DNA of 64,000 nucleotides from Kangiellaceae bacterium. Lineage in GTDB: Bacteria > Pseudomonadota > Gammaproteobacteria > Enterobacterales > Kangiellaceae. The DNA lies in assembly GCA_026196875.1 (NCBI GenBank), contig JAPHTP010000010.1, positions 1 through 64,000 of the forward strand, given 5' to 3'. This document shows, piece by piece, positions 27,919 through 37,517 of this stretch. How positions within the stretch are numbered: the first letter of the stretch is position 1; every line of letters starts with the position of its first letter. Under the pieces are notes generated by a model. The model was not told where the DNA came from. It saw only the letters and a list, made by a program, of their open reading frames with translations, and made no database searches. Both the position numbers and the translations under genes were made by a program.

Positions 27919-28214
27919 TTCTGATATTTCCCGCTAGGAGTTTTTGTCCATCTCTCACTCGCCTTTACCTCACGTTTCAAATAAAGTGAACTATTTCGGT
28001 TAAGCTGAAATGCATCAAATAAAGTAAAATCTAGTTAACTCTCTCGAGATGATCTATCTTAAATAGTGTGGCATTGGTGTTTTATCTTGATAAACATTCA
28101 AGCATACTAACCCAGCCCGTTAACCAGGATTTTATAGGCTCTGAGAGTTTGTACTAAACTACTCTTAGTCCCCGAATTGAAGTACCTCTCTCATAAAGGT
28201 ACGCAAATAAACTT

Positions 28215-29411
28215 ATGAGAATAGACCAAAGTGCGGTGCGCAGATTAAGAACTCCATTAAATAATAAAAATACAATGAGTACAGTCAACACAATCGACGA
28301 GCAAAACCAAAGTATCCAAAAACGTATAGATATGGATATGCTGAGTCGCTCCCTCCCTGGTATCGTAATATACGCCTTTCTTTGGCCCTTAATATTTTTG
28401 CCTACTGGGTTTCATGAGAGTGCTCCAATGATAAGTTGGGGCATTTCAGCGGTCTTAGCCGGGTTAAGTTTGCTGCGCTGGCTGCAAGCTAGAAACACTG
28501 AAAGGTGGTATCGCAACAGTCCAAAGAGTTGGCAAATTTACTTTGCAATCTGTTCGCTTTTGCAGGCGATGGTTTGGGGGCTGCTGTTTTACTTAGTCAT
28601 TGCTGACGATAGTATGGATGATGTCCGTTTTATGCTAGTACTAGCGATTGGCGGACTTTCTAGCGGTGCTTTAAGTGCCTTAAATCCAAGAGTCGGGTTA
28701 GCGATATCCAATATTAGTCTAATATTAGTGCCGGGCGTGATAGCCAGTTTGATGGTTAACCTCGACTATTCTTTAGCTGTTTTGATCACCATCTACTTTG
28801 CCTACTTGATCATGTTAGGGATGCGCTCGCACAAGGAATACATGAGAGCGTTTAGGATTGAGATTCAGCTCGATGCCCAGCGTAAGGAGCTTGAGCGGTT
28901 AAACAAGATTGACCCATTGACATTGATTTATAATCGGGGTCATTTCAATACAACTTTTGATTTTCAATGGAATCAAGGAATTCGATACAAACAGGAACAG
29001 TCACTATTATTAGTCGATGCAGATCACTTTAAACGTATTAACGATGAGCACGGTCATTTGTTTGGTGATGAATGCCTCGTCTATATAGCCAATGTTATTC
29101 ATCAACACGCTAAGCGTAAAACTGATGTAATCGCTCGTTTCGGCGGTGAAGAATTTGCGGTGCTGCTGAGTGATACCAAAATTGATGAAGCGGTCAAGTT
29201 GGCAGAGGATATACGTGGTGCATTGGAGAATAATGCGTTTGTATTCGAGGGAATCGAAATAAGTGTTACCGTGAGCATCGGGGTCGCAAGTATGGTGCCC
29301 GAGTCGTCATTAAATTCCAATGTATTGATTGATAACGCCGATAAGGCTCTCTATCAAGCTAAAGATTCCGGTCGGAATCGAGTTATATCTTTTTCCGCAG
29401 AAACTCATTAA
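28215..29411 (+). CDS. membrane diguanylate cyclase with six-helix sensor
   Basis: The 398-residue protein has about six transmembrane helices (residues 48-202) and a GGDEF domain. The active motif GGEEF is at 310-314 and the inhibitory I-site R301-x-x-D304 lies five residues before it, so product inhibition is expected. The metal-binding LVDADHFKRIND segment is complete. It therefore probably makes c-di-GMP. The membrane sensor has no named domain. An ATG at 28275 (M21) is an alternative start, since neither has a clear ribosome site. Confidence 0.9.
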   Translation: MRIDQSAVRRLRTPLNNKNTMSTVNTIDEQNQSIQKRIDMDMLSRSLPGIVIYAFLWPLIFLPTGFHESAPMISWGISAVLAGLSLLRWLQARNTERWYRNSPKSWQIYFAICSLLQAMVWGLLFYLVIADDSMDDVRFMLVLAIGGLSSGALSALNPRVGLAISNISLILVPGVIASLMVNLDYSLAVLITIYFAYLIMLGMRSHKEYMRAFRIEIQLDAQRKELERLNKIDPLTLIYNRGHFNTTFDFQWNQGIRYKQEQSLLLVDADHFKRINDEHGHLFGDECLVYIANVIHQHAKRKTDVIARFGGEEFAVLLSDTKIDEAVKLAEDIRGALENNAFVFEGIEISVTVSIGVASMVPESSLNSNVLIDNADKALYQAKDSGRNRVISFSAETH

Positions 29412-29524
29412 GTATTTAAGTGAAATGTAACAATTTCCTAATAATGCTTGATAAACGAGCTTTTCACCCCATGTTTATCAAAATTCAGACGTGTAGCAAA
29501 ATACAGAAAATATAGGGAATATCT

Positions 29525-30133
29525 GTGAACAAACTTAAACTCTTTATTAGAAAAGCGCTGTTCGGCGGGTTAGTAGTATTACTGCCGATAGCTATCGTTG
29601 GATTCTTGTTTCGCTGGATGTTCCTTAGTATCACTGATCTTATCCAGCCAATTACCAATAAATTAATTGCCGAGTATGGCCTGCCTGAACTCGGCGCAGA
29701 TGTTATTGTTATCGCTCTAATCTTAGCCCTGTGTTTCGCCGTGGGCACTTTTGTGGCCACCGGGTTAGGTCGCTGGTTACACAATCATTTTGATAAATAT
29801 CTAGCTCGATTGGCTCCGGGATACAAGTTAGTTAAGGAAATTGTTACCCAAGTTTTCGGTGATGCAAAATCATCACCCTTTGCAAAAGGCGAGGTAGTAA
29901 GGGTGCAATTGTTCGGAGAGAGTTGCCAGACGACCGTAACCGGAATTGTGACCGACAAACACACCGACGGCACTGTGACTTTTTTCATGCCGACCGGGCC
30001 CAACCCAACCTCAGGAAATATTTATCATGTTCCAGAAAAAATGGTCACCTACTATCCTGATGCAAGCGTAGAACAGATGATGAAATCAATTATTGCATGC
30101 GGTGCAGGAAGCTCAGAAATCTTTAAAAACTAA
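29525..30133 (+). CDS. DUF502 family inner-membrane protein
   Basis: The GTG start at 29525 has AGGGAA 7 nt upstream. The 202-residue protein has two N-terminal membrane helices (about 12-34 and 58-80) and the DUF502 core: GLVVLLPIAIV, PGYKLVKEIVTQVFG, then a C-terminal cytoplasmic domain with VTGIVTDKHTDGTVTFFMPTGPNPTSG. Length is normal. The function of DUF502 proteins is unknown. It stands alone, about 160 nt before the BlaI operon. Confidence 0.87.
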   Translation: MNKLKLFIRKALFGGLVVLLPIAIVGFLFRWMFLSITDLIQPITNKLIAEYGLPELGADVIVIALILALCFAVGTFVATGLGRWLHNHFDKYLARLAPGYKLVKEIVTQVFGDAKSSPFAKGEVVRVQLFGESCQTTVTGIVTDKHTDGTVTFFMPTGPNPTSGNIYHVPEKMVTYYPDASVEQMMKSIIACGAGSSEIFKN

Positions 30134-30231
30134 TAGTTTAGAGCTACAGGAGCTTGGTTAGTCTGAATAAGATCCAGGCATCTTTCGACGTATCTGGTAA
30201 CATTTAGCCACGCATCTTCTCAAATAACCTG

Positions 30232-30276
30232 TTGACAAACTACAGTTGTAGTATTAAGTTTAACTACACTTGTAGT
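30232..30276 (+). promoter_or_regulatory. BlaI-type promoter with two operators
   Basis: TTGACA (30232-30237) is followed by two dyads, ACTACAGTTGTAGT (30239-30252) and ACTACACTTGTAGT (30263-30276), 24 bp apart. Each has the TACA...TGTA half-sites bound by BlaI/MecI regulators. A weak -10 (TAAGTT, 30255-30260) lies between them at 17-bp spacing. The BlaI homologue begins 19 bp downstream, so autoregulation is expected. Confidence 0.75.
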
Positions 30277-30294
30277 TTTTAATGGGTATCGAGT

Positions 30295-30747
30295 TTGAAG
30301 TCTTCAGATCAGTCTGCTGAAAAGAGCAGTCAAAATCACAAACAAGTGCAGAAATCTACTCAAGTTAAGTTGAGCGATCTGCAATTGATGGTAATGAAAG
30401 TACTCTGGCAGCAAGGTAAATTAAGCGTAGCTGACACGCACCAGTTGCTTAATCAACAAAAAGAGATGGCGCTAACTACCGTCGCTACTTTATTAAAGCG
30501 AATGGCTGAAAAGAATATTGTCGGTTATGAAAAAGACGGGCGTCAATTGCTTTACTACCCGCTAATAAGTGAGCAAGAAACGAAAACTTCGATGCTTTCC
30601 AGTCTGCTTTCTAATCTATTCAATGATAATCCGAGTGAGTTGGTACACCATCTGGTTTCTCAAGACGAAGTAAATCAGGACGATCTCGACAAAATTCAAC
30701 AGCTGCTCCAGCAGGGAAATGCACAAGAAGGAAAAACTAATGAATGA
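30295..30747 (+). CDS. BlaI/MecI/CopY-family repressor
   Basis: The TTG start at 30295 follows GGG and GAG purine stretches; no in-frame ATG fits better. The 150-residue protein has the winged-helix core LSDLQLMVMKVLWQQGKLSV...TVATLLKRMAEKNIVGY, with a C-terminal dimerisation helix. In BlaI/BlaR systems the repressor is cleaved after the membrane peptidase senses a signal. Two TACA-N4-TGTA operators precede it, and it overlaps the M56 peptidase start by 8 nt, so the pair is an operon. Confidence 0.9.
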   Translation: MKSSDQSAEKSSQNHKQVQKSTQVKLSDLQLMVMKVLWQQGKLSVADTHQLLNQQKEMALTTVATLLKRMAEKNIVGYEKDGRQLLYYPLISEQETKTSMLSSLLSNLFNDNPSELVHHLVSQDEVNQDDLDKIQQLLQQGNAQEGKTNE

Positions 30748-33139
30748 CAGCGTAATTTTTATAGGAGAGTTCCTGCTTAACTACTGGGTCCATAGTAGCT
30801 TGTTCGTTGGCGCAGCTTTAGTTGCGTTCAAGTTTAGCTGGTTAAAGCCTGATACTCGCGGAGAGTATATCTCCCGTATTGCGCTGTTAGCTGGGATCGT
30901 TAGTGCACTTCTTTTTGTCTCTGACTTCAGGCTTTTTTCCCAAACAGAAAGCTCCATGACTTTTCAATGGAATATCGAGCGAAACCAGCAGGGTCAAAAT
31001 TTATCCGAAATTGGTTCACCTAGTCCCGACCAAATTACTCATCAAGATACTAACAGTAAAATCGCAAGCTTAAATAGTAAAAACGTATCTAACATAAACG
31101 AAAGAGTAAAAGCTTCCAAGTTACAAAATCAGTCAAACGGAGCCAATCGAGAAGCCGCAGTAAATGCTCACACCGAGTCGCCGGAAACTGGCTCTAAAGA
31201 AGTTAACTTAGCAAGTTTAAAGATGCTTTTAGGCCGTGTTGACCTAGCCCAACTTGCTGTTTATGTCTGGGCATTAATAGCGGTCGTAGCACTTTGTTTG
31301 CGAGTTTCTAGACTAGTTAAACTGCATCAGTTCTTAGGTCAGAGAAACGAAGTTACCGACTTGTCGGTTTTGGAAATCATGGCTTTGTTAAAGCCCGCTA
31401 AGCTTGATGAGCTTGTTTTAACTGAGTCGGAAAATTTGAATTCTCCCATCGTACTTAACAGAAAAGAAATTGTATTACCGGCGAATTTTTCGAGGCAATT
31501 TAAGACACATCAAGTTCAAGCTGCATTGGCTCATGAGCTCGCACACCTGGTGAGAAAAGATAATTTGTGGCTTAAGTTTTATGCTTTTTTACAAGCTATT
31601 TTATTTATTCAACCGCTAAACAATTTGTTGATAAAACAACTTTATCAAATTGCTGAACAGCAAAGTGATAAGTTGGCAGCCCAGTGGACTGGCGACCCTC
31701 GGGCGCTCGCGGAGGCGCTTGCTATTACCGCCCAAAACCAAATTAACGCCAAACAATCTTATAATTCCAGTCAAATAGAATGGGTACCTGCAATGAAATC
31801 AAATAAAAGTAATTTGCTAACTCGAGTAGAGGGGCTATTAGGTAAATCACAGCAACCTTCCAGTCTGCTGTCCATTTTTGTTAGCGCTTGTTTAAGTCTT
31901 TGTGTTTTAGTGACTTTGCCTGGGCTTTCAATACAAACCGTACAAGCAAAAACAACCATCGCTCGAGGCGATTCTCATGTCAGTATCGAGAATGGTCGTG
32001 TAACTAGAACGACAATTAGCCATACAAATAATGATATGAAAATGATTGTTGAAGCTAAGCTGAATGGTGATATTCAATTTAACGATGAAGAGACCGAAAT
32101 TCTTGATTTTCCTGAGGATAGTAGACTCGATATTAAGGTCGATGATGGAGATGAAAAGAGAATCGTCATTGAAAGAGACGGAAATGATGCCATTGAATAT
32201 AGTTATTACGAAGATGGTAGCAAAAGCGCATTCAACCCCGCCGCAAAGCGATGGTTTGCCTCAATTCTACCCAGCTTTTTTAGAGTAACAGGAATTAACG
32301 CACAAGAACGTGTAGCAAGAATCAAGGCTAAAAGTGGTGATGAAGGCGTGTTAGATGAAGTTAAGTTGATAACTGGTGATTATGTGCAAAGGCTCTATAT
32401 GGTAACACTATTCGAGTCATCTAAGCTTTCTAATAGAAATGTTGAGCGCTCAATCAGTTTAAGCAAAAATTTAGGTTCAGACTTCGAACAAGGCACGGTG
32501 CTAAAATCTCTTATAAAGACACAAAAACTTGAAGATGCTGACTTGTGGAGCGAGCTTTTCTCCGCCAGCAAAAAAATCGGGTCCGATTTTGAAATGGCTA
32601 ATTTATTAAAGTTAGCCGCGAGCAATATGCCTGCTGATAGCTCGATTAGTAGTGCTCTTTTTGCCGCTTCAGAATCAATTGGGTCGGACTTTGAAATGAA
32701 AAGTCTATTTACTCATATGCTGCGAGAGCAAGAAGTAGATTCGAGAGCTCTGGTTAAAATGTTCAGCGCCGCGAAGGATATCGGTTCTGATTTTGAAGCG
32801 GCAAGTTTACTTTTAGAAGCACGCCATAAAATAGGCACTGACCCTGACGTTTTTGACGCCTATTTAAATTTAGCTGACGGTATAGGATCGGACTTTGAGA
32901 TGAGAAGAGCGTTTGCCGCGATCATTACTAATAACCTACATCGTGAGCACTTATTAAAGCTGCTTGCTAAAGCCAGCGATGATATAGGTTCAGATTTTGA
33001 GCTCGCTTCTTTGCTTATTGAAGTAATGAGCAGCGTTACGATGGACGAAGAATTAAAAGAAGCGATTTCTCGAGCGGCTGAATCTATTGGCAGTGACTTC
33101 GAGCAAGATCGTGTGTTTAGAAAATTGAGAAACTCATAG
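30740..33139 (+). CDS. BlaR1-like M56 metallopeptidase with IGSDFE repeats
   Basis: I chose the ATG at 30740 (799 aa), preceded by AAGGAA; an ATG at 30719 lies inside that region. Membrane helices flank an M56 protease domain with HELAH (H265, E266, H269) and a third ligand around E309. In BlaR1 relatives this protease cleaves BlaI. After the last membrane segment (about residues 375-395) an acidic region follows, then seven repeats of about 34 residues, each starting (I/L)GSDFE. No penicillin-binding sensor domain is present, so the signal differs from beta-lactams. The repeats may form a helical solenoid sensor outside the membrane. Confidence 0.88.
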   Translation: MNDSVIFIGEFLLNYWVHSSLFVGAALVAFKFSWLKPDTRGEYISRIALLAGIVSALLFVSDFRLFSQTESSMTFQWNIERNQQGQNLSEIGSPSPDQITHQDTNSKIASLNSKNVSNINERVKASKLQNQSNGANREAAVNAHTESPETGSKEVNLASLKMLLGRVDLAQLAVYVWALIAVVALCLRVSRLVKLHQFLGQRNEVTDLSVLEIMALLKPAKLDELVLTESENLNSPIVLNRKEIVLPANFSRQFKTHQVQAALAHELAHLVRKDNLWLKFYAFLQAILFIQPLNNLLIKQLYQIAEQQSDKLAAQWTGDPRALAEALAITAQNQINAKQSYNSSQIEWVPAMKSNKSNLLTRVEGLLGKSQQPSSLLSIFVSACLSLCVLVTLPGLSIQTVQAKTTIARGDSHVSIENGRVTRTTISHTNNDMKMIVEAKLNGDIQFNDEETEILDFPEDSRLDIKVDDGDEKRIVIERDGNDAIEYSYYEDGSKSAFNPAAKRWFASILPSFFRVTGINAQERVARIKAKSGDEGVLDEVKLITGDYVQRLYMVTLFESSKLSNRNVERSISLSKNLGSDFEQGTVLKSLIKTQKLEDADLWSELFSASKKIGSDFEMANLLKLAASNMPADSSISSALFAASESIGSDFEMKSLFTHMLREQEVDSRALVKMFSAAKDIGSDFEAASLLLEARHKIGTDPDVFDAYLNLADGIGSDFEMRRAFAAIITNNLHREHLLKLLAKASDDIGSDFELASLLIEVMSSVTMDEELKEAISRAAESIGSDFEQDRVFRKLRNS
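32470..33105 (+). repeat. seven 34-residue protein-coding repeats
   Basis: Inside the M56 gene the sequence encoding (I/L)GSDFE recurs at about 32472, 32575, 32677, 32779, 32881, 32983 and 33085, mostly 102 bp apart. The unit is IGSDFE, a helix, a variable turn, then a second helix ending S/A-A-x-(E/D). The DNA is diverged between copies while the protein motif is kept, so selection acts on the protein. Confidence 0.85.
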
Positions 33140-33154
33140 CTCTATCGCCAGTGG

Positions 33155-33183
33155 CTCCTCTTCCCGGTGCTAGAGAAGAGGAG
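33155..33183. terminator. hairpin between convergent genes
   Basis: CTCCTCTTC (33155-33163) pairs perfectly with GAAGAGGAG (33175-33183) across an 11-nt loop. The sequence after it is only mildly U-rich. It sits between the M56 and Sel1 genes, which converge, so it may act on both strands. Confidence 0.5.
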
Positions 33184-33228
33184 TATATGTTTTGCTTGCT
33201 ACACGAAAAAGTTAGCCGCCTTAACTCA

Positions 33229-34071
33229 TTAGATTTCAAATAAGATACCATATTCAAACAAAAACATTGGCAAACTTTTTCCTTTCTTTTTGTTGATGCT
33301 TAACCAACGCTCGTTTGTATCTGCAATTTGAGCGAGCTTGTCTAGGTCATTCAACTCTCCTAAAGAAAAAGACTGAATCTTACTTAGTATTTTTTGCTCT
33401 TCACTTAATGCAAAAGTTTTAAGTTGTTCGGTTTTTAGTTCAATAGAGTCACTAGCGCTTTCAATGAGATTCACCAGTAGTTTTGGTATTGGGTAATTTT
33501 TTGCGACCGCCATTTTAATTAATCGTTCAGCATTTGGCGTATCCTTAGAACCACCAAGCCCAAGCTTTAACATTACTCCATAAGTATAAATAGCATACAG
33601 ATCGCCTGCGTTTGAGGCTTGAAGAAAATAGGAACGCGCTTTTTTATAATTGATGGCGACATGATTACCTGTTAGATATTCACTTGCCAAGATAAGTTGC
33701 GCAATTATCGAACCAGCCTCAGCGGCTTTTTCCAAATGTTGAATACCTTTATATATTCGCTGTTTGGTACCTTGGCCGAGTAAGTAGCTGATGCCCACTT
33801 CGTAGTTTGGAATTGTGATTATCGGCGTATGGCGCGAGGCTTGTTCGAACCACTGAAAAACCTTTTTAGAGTTTCGTTTAAAGAACTTACCTTCACGATA
33901 CATATTACCAATCATAATTTGTGCATCAGGTGAGCCGTTAAGGGCCTGGCTGTATAGAGTTTTAATGACCCTAGGACAAGGAGAGTTATCTCGGCACTCT
34001 ATGGCTTGGATAGGTAAGCAGATTGCTACCGTGAAAAAAATTAAGCTCAAGATCAATGTCGATTTGTTCAT
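33229..34071 (-). CDS. exported Sel1-repeat protein
   Basis: The 280-residue protein has a signal peptide (about residues 1-23, ending IQA) and Sel1/TPR-like repeats: SPDAQIMIGNMYREGK..., YEVGISYLLGQGTK...GIQHLEKAAEAGSIIAQLILASEYLTG, KARSYFLQASNAGDLYAIYTYGVML. Such solenoids bind protein partners in the periplasm. The C-terminal about 70 residues carry no repeat. It converges with the M56 gene. Confidence 0.85.
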   Translation of the reverse strand: MNKSTLILSLIFFTVAICLPIQAIECRDNSPCPRVIKTLYSQALNGSPDAQIMIGNMYREGKFFKRNSKKVFQWFEQASRHTPIITIPNYEVGISYLLGQGTKQRIYKGIQHLEKAAEAGSIIAQLILASEYLTGNHVAINYKKARSYFLQASNAGDLYAIYTYGVMLKLGLGGSKDTPNAERLIKMAVAKNYPIPKLLVNLIESASDSIELKTEQLKTFALSEEQKILSKIQSFSLGELNDLDKLAQIADTNERWLSINKKKGKSLPMFLFEYGILFEI

Positions 34072-34310
34072 TATTAAAGTCCGTTTGTTTTATGGGGCCA
34101 CAGCACTATAGTGAGAATAGTCGAATATTGGTTGGGAATTGACGGATAGGTACGTAATTGAACGGATTTAAGTCGTGTAGAAGGAAACTCCGCGATCAAG
34201 CTTTAGCGTCAATAAGTTAGTCCAACCAGCCAATTGAAAGTTTGAGTTACGGCGGCTTATAAGCTTTTCAATGTGGTACTTCAATAAAAACACCTTCTAA
34301 TCTACCGATA

Positions 34311-34360
34311 TCCGCCGATTTCCGATAGTATCAGCTGAGTTTCCGCTTGATTCCGCCGAT
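34311..34360 (+). repeat. TCCGCCGAT direct repeats in the 349-bp gap before the symporter
   Basis: In the otherwise featureless 34072-34420 gap, TCCGCCGAT occurs at 34311-34319 and 34352-34360. TTCCG-containing variants lie at 34321 and 34342, giving two 31-bp steps (34311 to 34342, 34321 to 34352). This is about three helical turns, as in operator arrays. It lies about 60-110 bp upstream of the symporter ATG. No factor can be named. Confidence 0.35.
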
Positions 34361-34420
34361 CAATTTAGTTGTCGGGGTTTAAGGTGTCATAATTTATAGA
34401 GAAGGCCACGGGTTTAATTT

Positions 34421-35866
34421 ATGGGGTGGAATATTTCTGGTGTTGAAATCATATTTTTGTCGACGTTAAGTCTGACTTTCTTTGCTGCTTATTTGGGTAG
34501 GCAGCATTCAAAAGGAAGGGGAAAAGGACTTGCTGATGAAAAATTAAACAAATGGTTAATTGGTCTAAGTGCCGGCGCGACAGCAAATAGCGGATTTATC
34601 GTCACTGGTGCAGTTGGATTAGGTTATTCTTTCGGACCTCAATGGCTTTTCTTGCCAATATCTTGGTTCTTAGGAGATCTTATTTTCTGGAAGTTTTTTC
34701 CGCAACGAATCAATGCCTTTGGAAGAGAGTCAGGAGCCACTACCTTATCTGAATTGCTGAGTTCAGGTTTACAAGGTAGATACACAAAGTTTATATCGAT
34801 TCTGGTCACTATTTTAATTCTAGTCTGTTTAGGCGGGTATACAACTGCACAATGGATCGCAGGACAAAAATTTGTAACAGGCGCTTTTCAGTTTTCAACT
34901 CAAGCGTCTCTACTATTATTTACGGTCCTTATTGTCGCCTATAGTAGTATTGGTGGCTTCAGAGGTTCAGTGTATGCCGATACGGTGCAAGCAATCATTC
35001 GAATAATCGGTACCTTTATCGCCATCGGCTTAATTGGGTGGGTGGTTATTTCCGATTTAGAGACTTTCTCAAGCAATATTGAAAATGCTGGTATATCGTT
35101 CAGCCAAATTCTGCCGGGAAATAGTCTGTTTGCTTTTATTGCTTTTGTATTGGGATTTGGGTTTGCTGCTATTGGATTCGGCTTGGGGCAACCGCAATTA
35201 GTTTCTCGATATTTAGCGGGCAATAGCCCTGAAGACACTAAGGCGGCAAAGTGGATTTACATTGGGTTTATACAATTCACCTGGATTTCAATGACTTTGT
35301 TTGGGGTGCTATTGAGAGGCGTTATGCCTGATGTCGCTGATCCTGAAACCGGCTTGAGTGTATTTTTTGCTTCTTATGCAGGCAGTATTGTGACCGGAAT
35401 AATTGTTGCGGATATCTTTTCAACTATTGCTGCCACATCCAATTCCTTACTTGTGGCAATGGCCCAGTCGGTTGTGCATGATATTTTACCCAAAGGCGTT
35501 CAATCAAAAAGCCATAAATTTTTAATGACCACCACAGTATTGTGCCTCGGAATTATTACCATGGGGTGCGCTCTATTTCTTAATAATGAAAGCTCAGTGT
35601 TTGAATTGGCAATCGGCTCGGTATCTTTAATGGGGGCCGGACTTGCTGCGCCTGTGGTGGTTAAAATTGTAGGGCTGCCACACACGGATAAATCAATTCT
35701 TGTTTCGATTCTAGTTGGTGTTTTATCGGCAGTGGTTTGGAAATATAGTGGTTACTCGCGGCTTTTAAATGAAGCTGCAATTGGAATCATCTTAGGTCTG
35801 CTGTCCAACTATATGATGAGTACTGGAAAAAATTTATACGTGAAAGATGGAAAAGAAAGCGCTTAA
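34421..35866 (+). CDS. sodium:solute symporter (SSS family)
   Basis: The 481-residue inner-membrane protein has about 13 hydrophobic segments and the SSS signature region: GLSAGATANSGFIVTGAVGLGYSFG near residues 48-72, then GGYTTAQWIAGQKF and YSSIGGFRGSVYADTVQAIIR. It resembles PutP/proline-type symporters, which import amino acids or organic acids with Na+. The substrate is not decided by sequence. It lies 58 nt upstream of an EgtD-like methyltransferase on the same strand, so a quaternary-amine or amino-acid substrate processed by that enzyme is possible. Confidence 0.9.
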   Translation: MGWNISGVEIIFLSTLSLTFFAAYLGRQHSKGRGKGLADEKLNKWLIGLSAGATANSGFIVTGAVGLGYSFGPQWLFLPISWFLGDLIFWKFFPQRINAFGRESGATTLSELLSSGLQGRYTKFISILVTILILVCLGGYTTAQWIAGQKFVTGAFQFSTQASLLLFTVLIVAYSSIGGFRGSVYADTVQAIIRIIGTFIAIGLIGWVVISDLETFSSNIENAGISFSQILPGNSLFAFIAFVLGFGFAAIGFGLGQPQLVSRYLAGNSPEDTKAAKWIYIGFIQFTWISMTLFGVLLRGVMPDVADPETGLSVFFASYAGSIVTGIIVADIFSTIAATSNSLLVAMAQSVVHDILPKGVQSKSHKFLMTTTVLCLGIITMGCALFLNNESSVFELAIGSVSLMGAGLAAPVVVKIVGLPHTDKSILVSILVGVLSAVVWKYSGYSRLLNEAAIGIILGLLSNYMMSTGKNLYVKDGKESA

Positions 35867-35924
35867 AGCAAGCGCTCTCATAAGATTATTAAAAATAAAA
35901 AATATGCAGTAAATGGAGGGATAA

Positions 35925-37403
35925 GTGGCGATTTTAGATTGGAAGTTAAAAAAGGAAATTGTAAGAATCGCATTCGGACAAATGCGTCAAAATGATGTTC
36001 CTGATCTTGTTATGGATGCTAATAACTTTGATGAATCTCGCTATGGATTTGCTTGGTCTAGTCTATTAGAAATGTATGGTCATCGATTTGATAAAGATCG
36101 AATTAACGTGGGACCAAATTCCAAGTATCGCCAGTTTTTCTATGAGTTAAGTGAACAACTTGGTTGTGATGAAGTTGTTCCTGGAACAACCATCATAGAG
36201 GCTAACGCTACTGAATTTGTCCGAGTTTTGCCGGTAGGGACAAAGGAAAAATTAGTTGCTGCGCTCAATCAAGGCGGCGTTCAATTTGAGTTTAGAGAAG
36301 CGCTGGAAAAAATTATACAGGATATTAATGAACCGGTTAGTAGAGAGATTTCAAACGTCAAAGCGCCTGAGCTCAATCTCTTTCCCAATTTCGGAAAGTC
36401 GTGGTATCCCATCTACTATACTCCTAGTGAAAGCTTGCCAACAATTCAAGAAGGACTCGCGAGTGGGCATATCGATCAATCTTTGTATTATCAAAATACA
36501 GATGCCGTCAACCGTTGGTATTCTATTACCAACGATGAGTTCTACACAGGTTTTGACCAATGCAAAACTGGATTGTTGAAGCTAAATCGTCACCCTGAAT
36601 GGCAACAGTTTGTCGGAAGTGACAATTGTGATGGTGTTGTTATGCTGGCTGGTGGCGGCGCGCACAGTAAAGATGCTGTTTTGATAAAATATTTACTAGA
36701 AGCAGCCAAGAGTAATGGTGAAAATAAGAATTCTTCCAATATTCAATATCAATATACCCTTATCGATCGAAGCAGTGCGATGCTCGAGCTTTCCAGGACT
36801 AAGCTCGAAGAGCTACTAGAGAAAAAAGATGGCGATGATTATATTGAAGTTAAAGCGTTACGCCGAGATGTGATGGCAATGAACGGCTCTGAGCCGGTGA
36901 GAAGTAGCGGCAACCTGGCATGGTTTATTACTGGCGGGACCTTAGGTAATCTGGATGAAGAGAGCTTTTTTAATAGTGTAAAACGTGTTTCTTTTGAAAA
37001 TGATTTGCTAGTTGTTGGGGTTGGTTGTTTTTCTGATACAGATGATTTGGACTTAGATATGCTTGCCAAGGAATATGAAAGAGATGTCGTTAAAGATCTC
37101 GTCGCCGTTCCGTTAAGTGCTGTATGGGCTTCGCTCAGTATCGAAGAAAGTCTAGAGGAAGCACTGTCTTCAATTAAAGTGGAAGCCCTTGCGGATAAGC
37201 ATAGCGACGTACCTGGAGCTATTACTGTTATCGCAAGTCTGCCCAGTAAGACACTAGGAGACATTATTCTTTTTAAATCGAGTCGGTACAACGAAAAACA
37301 ATTGATTCAATTCGCAAAACAAAAAGGCTGGCAACATACCGTCAGTATTGATGGACTAGATAACTCATTTAAGCAGATCGTATTTAAGCGGACTGCGGAC
37401 TAA
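35925..37403 (+). CDS. EgtD-like SAM-dependent methyltransferase with extra N-terminal domain
   Basis: The GTG at 35925 is preceded by GGAGGG (about 6 nt). Of 492 residues, 145 to the end form a methyltransferase related to histidine-specific EgtD: VVMLAGGGAHSKDAVLIKYLL (SAM-binding glycines 243-245), TLIDRSSAMLELS (278-290) and ITGGTLGNLDEESFF (335-349, the EgtD-like GxTxGN signature). Residues 1-135 are an additional helical region with no family I know. The substrate may be histidine or another amino acid; no EgtB or other ergothioneine gene is nearby. It is probably co-transcribed with the symporter. Confidence 0.8.
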   Translation: MAILDWKLKKEIVRIAFGQMRQNDVPDLVMDANNFDESRYGFAWSSLLEMYGHRFDKDRINVGPNSKYRQFFYELSEQLGCDEVVPGTTIIEANATEFVRVLPVGTKEKLVAALNQGGVQFEFREALEKIIQDINEPVSREISNVKAPELNLFPNFGKSWYPIYYTPSESLPTIQEGLASGHIDQSLYYQNTDAVNRWYSITNDEFYTGFDQCKTGLLKLNRHPEWQQFVGSDNCDGVVMLAGGGAHSKDAVLIKYLLEAAKSNGENKNSSNIQYQYTLIDRSSAMLELSRTKLEELLEKKDGDDYIEVKALRRDVMAMNGSEPVRSSGNLAWFITGGTLGNLDEESFFNSVKRVSFENDLLVVGVGCFSDTDDLDLDMLAKEYERDVVKDLVAVPLSAVWASLSIEESLEEALSSIKVEALADKHSDVPGAITVIASLPSKTLGDIILFKSSRYNEKQLIQFAKQKGWQHTVSIDGLDNSFKQIVFKRTAD

Positions 37404-37517
37404 TGGTGTTTATCATAATTAGGTCCGAAGGATTTCGAATTATTCCGGTAAAAAACACAACAAGACCAATTAAATTAGCTAAGTTGTCATCAAGTGATTA
37501 ACTAAAAGGAAATGCAT

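Noticed and set aside
36839-37291. 150-codon minus-strand frame inside the EgtD-like gene
   Set aside because: Serine-rich antisense shadow typical of AT-rich coding DNA; no start signal or homology.
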